Assembly: GCA_028023455.1 (NCBI GenBank)
Contig: JAQFVV010006342.1
Coordinates: forward strand, 308,001-372,000
Source of the DNA: Epiperipatus broadwayi
Taxonomy: Eukaryota; Onychophora; Udeonychophora; Euonychophora; Peripatidae
Reading direction: 5' to 3'
DNA: 64,000 nucleotides
The notes beneath the pieces are model-generated. The model made no database searches and was not told the DNA's origin. It saw only the letters and a program-made list of their open reading frames with translations. Shown here piece by piece: positions 61,372 to 64,000 of the stretch. The translations under genes and the position numbers were made by a program. Numbering within the stretch: position 1 is the first letter of the stretch; each line of letters starts with the position of its first letter.

Positions 61372-62192
61372 CTATTGTAACGGAATAGCGTTACATGGTA
61401 TTCAAACCCAGGCGTATGGGGTATATTTAACTATAATCAATGGACGAAATAACTGACAGGGACAAAACTTTTATAAAAGCGGTCTTGCTTTAATAATAAG
61501 CGAAGAACAGCCATTTCTAAAAGCCGATCGCAGCTATATAAGAGTACCTGTCAGATTTATTGAAAAAAGAGTAAAAATTGTTGTTATTTTATTATTTTGT
61601 GTGTGTGTGCTAAGAATAAATCTATAATCCGTCGTTGTAGTTTTTTTTATTCATTTTTGATTAATTAAAGAAGAATGATTGAACGCAAGTTTAACTTTTA
61701 TCAAATAATTTAAATTAATTAGCAATATGTTCTGAAATTCCAAGCAATCTCAGATTAATTTGTATAAACGTAATTAGTAAATGTAAAATTAGAAATTGAA
61801 ACAATAGGCAGGATATGTGCTGGTACGCCGAGATAAAACAAGCCAAATTTAGAAACAGAGGTGTGAGAAAGTGTACACCGCTATTGTACGACTCAGATTT
61901 CTGTCCCCAGAGAAACAATACCTAAGAAAAACGGTTAAATTCCAAACTAATGTCAACAATCCCAGAAATCTCGGAGTTGAGCTGACACACGATGGACTTA
62001 TCAAATAAAGGGACTCACAGGTGCATGGGATTGATTGGAGGAGAAAAATTCAAGGTGTGAGGGCGTGAAGGCAAAGATCAAAAAGGCCGAACAGCGTTTT
62101 CAGAGGACAGTTGTGCTCTTCTTTAGAGAAATTATTAAGAGACTTGATTTTTATTAGACGTTATGAATCTAACTGCCATGCTGCTGAATATA

Positions 62193-62263
62193 GAATTCGC
62201 GGCTTGACCGCGGACCTCCGCGTCCAGACCAGCTGATTGCCATCCAGATGCTCATACCACCGG
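62193..62263 (-). repeat. tRNA-like SINE head inside the solo LTR, group 4
   Basis: Minus strand: GGTGGTATGAGCATCTGGAT, then GGTCTGGACGCGGAGGTCCG and a B-box-like CGGTCAAGCCGCG. GGACGCGGAGGTCCGCGGTT-type text is common in tRNA-derived SINE heads. One base of the GGTTC core is missing. Confidence 0.45.
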
Positions 62264-62738
62264 AGAACCTCATATTAGGACCACGTCGATTGGAGACGCG
62301 AAATCGGGAATACCTCATTAAAGAATAAGCTTCGCTCAGGATCCCATTACAGTCGTTCTACATTTCACAGGTAGCTATCGTAAAATTTGTTATATTCAAT
62401 TGTGCACTTAAAGAAATAACTTTAATATCCAGAACTATTAGAAAGACATTAATCTAAAACAGTATAATTAATATTAATCATTTATGAACAGTTCGAGAAT
62501 TTTTTACTTAATAAATTTGCCGACTGACCAACAGTCTGAAATAATATGTGCAAAGTAATTTGAAGTTTACTGTTAATTGTCTCGGCTTGCCGATCACATA
62601 CCTGCGTTAATCATTATTAAACAGATTAAATAAATATTTATGTAGCTAATTTTTTTGTTATTTAATTGCTTGGAATTTCAACATAAATTTATATATATCG
62701 GAATGAATGCTTTAGCGTAAGTTTGTTTGTATGGAAAT

Positions 62739-62830
62739 GAATGCAGTTGATATTTTGGGGGTGGGATTTTATTGATTTTATGCTGAATGCAGTTGATATT
62801 TTGGGGGTGGGATTTTGTTGATTTTATGCT
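62739..62830. repeat. Tandem duplication, 46-bp unit
   Basis: Two units of GAATGCAGTTGATATTTTGG ... TTTTATGCT that differ at one base, inside the solo LTR. Contains GGGGGTGGG. Confidence 0.95.
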
Positions 62831-63254
62831 TATGTCGTGATACTTTTTAGACTAAAGTGAAGTTGGATTAATTTGTTCTGTGGGATGTAGGGCGGGCCTT
62901 TCTATGATTATAATAATGGAGGTAGTGTGAAGGGTAATTGTGGCTGTGTTCGTTTCATGTTTCCGACTGGAGCGAGGCACGGGCATGTTTTGTGATATAA
63001 TTGAGTGGGCTTATGCACATACGTGGCGGACTCTTCTAAAAGTTCTCCTGGTGCCTATTACTGGGATTCGATTCGAATCTATGTATAAAATAAATAAAGC
63101 GTACGTGTATGGGTGTTAGAAATTATCGTCGCAGAACATCATGTAATCCCCGGACGGAAGAACACAGCGGGTGCCAACAAAAAAAAAAGGAATTGTCAAG
63201 CTAGGATTAACGGAGGTAGTGATGTTGCCTCGGTCCCGTGGGCGATTACACTAT

Positions 63255-63494
63255 ATATAATGCTGTATCTAAACTTTAAATAATAAAAGTCATATATATC
63301 AATGTGTTAAACAGAGTAATTATCTTTTTAAAATACTAATATTTCAGTATGCTTTTAATGCAGTATATCAGAATCATGTCACGCAACTATTAAAAAAATA
63401 ACACTATTTAATGATCAAAACTCCAGAGAATGCTCATTCATACACTACTATTAGAATTAGCAATATAATCAAGCCATGCATATCAAGTAACATT
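63255..63494. other. AT-rich DNA, no recognised feature
   Basis: Nothing identified. Confidence 0.5.
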
Positions 63495-63605
63495 TTAAAA
63501 TTGATATAGGAGATTTTAATGGTAGAATAGAAAATGATTGGAAGATGAAGATATTATACATTTTAAAGACAGAAATGAGATAAAGTATGAACTTGTGAAA
63601 CTTTA
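63495..63605 (+). pseudogene. LINE endonuclease fragment (APE type, RTE-like)
   Basis: Reads DIGDFNGRIENDWKMK, then, one frame on, DRNEIKYELVKLYEM. GDFN is the conserved strand of AP-endonuclease-like LINE endonucleases, and RNENG..L..FC at this distance is the next usual block. Short and broken by shifts. It may belong to the same RTE family as the pieces at 36.3, 40.7 and 55.6 kb. Confidence 0.6.
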
Positions 63606-64000
63606 TGAAATGTGAAAGTCATCCAAATGAGGGAAAAATATGATTGTATTGTATTTTACCTAATAAAAATATATAATTCATACAGAATAATAATAATAAT
63701 GATAATCATCTTAATGATGATGATGATAATATAATGGTTTAAAAAGTTTGAGCATTAGAAATTCAGCGCTAGAATTGTTTGAAGCACTTTAGATTTCAGA
63801 GTCTGATTCTAACCATGCAGGCCATAATTGTAAAGTAGTTATTATGTTCAACATACAAGGTGCTAATCAATTAGATAGATATAAAAATATGTTAAAGCAA
63901 AACTAGAGAGATAAATTATATCAAGAAATACAATGTAAGTCACAAACATCTGAAATATATTAAAACACTATAGTATTAACACACTTGCAAATCCTTTTAC

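Larger units (their letters stand above)
61376..63250 (+). mobile_element. Probable solo LTR, 1875 bp
   Basis: Begins TGTAACGGAATAGCG and ends GGGCGATTACA, so it has TGTAA...TTACA terminal inverted repeats, and CTAT occurs on both sides (61372-61375 and 63251-63254) as a 4-bp target duplication. G+C and CpG content is higher than in the flanks exactly between these borders. AATAAATAAAG at about 63089 could be the polyadenylation signal near its 3' end if read on the plus strand; another TATATAAGAG/AATAAA pair is at 61534/61615. It contains no gag or pol and does not match the 2.5-kb LTRs. A DNA transposon with short inverted ends is the alternative. Confidence 0.7.

Overview
The window looks like repeat-dominated, intron or intergenic DNA from the nuclear genome of an animal, most likely an invertebrate. 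It is very AT-rich and full of (TA)n, (CA)n and (GATA)n microsatellites. I find no convincing host protein-coding gene, rRNA, functional tRNA or CRISPR array. Almost everything recognisable is a transposable element: a Ty3/Gypsy LTR retrotransposon, RTE-like LINE pieces, a Penelope-like GIY-YIG piece, a pogo-like DNA transposon, a Ginger/KRBA2-like integrase relic, tRNA-derived SINE-like pieces and several foldback (inverted-repeat) families. A mollusc such as a cephalopod is a reasonable guess from the general texture, but the sequence alone does not fix the species.

Layout. 1-3.9 kb: several copies of a foldback repeat family. 3.9-14.4 kb: a complete Ty3/Gypsy element on the minus strand, with two unusually long LTRs (2586 and 2506 bp). 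It has a fused gag-protease-RT frame followed by RT/RNase H/integrase, broken by one frameshift at an A-run just before the YVDD box and by two in-frame TGA codons. It sits inside a foldback repeat whose other half resumes at 14437, and 25 bp of that target are missing. 15.6-18.4 kb: a decayed plus-strand transposon gene of a family I recognise only as recurrent uncharacterised protein in invertebrate genomes. 18.4-23.5 kb: AT-rich DNA and a 346-bp GATA/GATG/GGT microsatellite. 23.5-24.0 kb: a foldback MITE. 26-33 kb: SINE-like pieces, the Ginger/KRBA2 relic, another foldback and a Penelope-like relic. 33.4-34.5 kb: large foldback arms. 36-41 kb: LINE fragments and a pogo-like element carrying a nested sequence related to the 15.6-18.4 kb transposon. 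44-56 kb: SINE-like and foldback copies, a promoter-like CpG-richer patch near 52.2 kb and a further RTE tail. 61.4-63.3 kb: a probable solo LTR of 1875 bp with a 4-bp target duplication. 63.5 kb: an RTE endonuclease fragment.

How the parts relate. The Gypsy element once encoded capsid, protease, reverse transcriptase, RNase H and integrase for copy-and-paste transposition; this copy cannot make a full Pol as it stands. The other elements are non-autonomous or decayed. Nesting gives a relative order: foldback family before Gypsy insertion, and pogo-like element before the sequence nested in it. All alignments were made by eye; family names rest on motif recognition, not on a database search.
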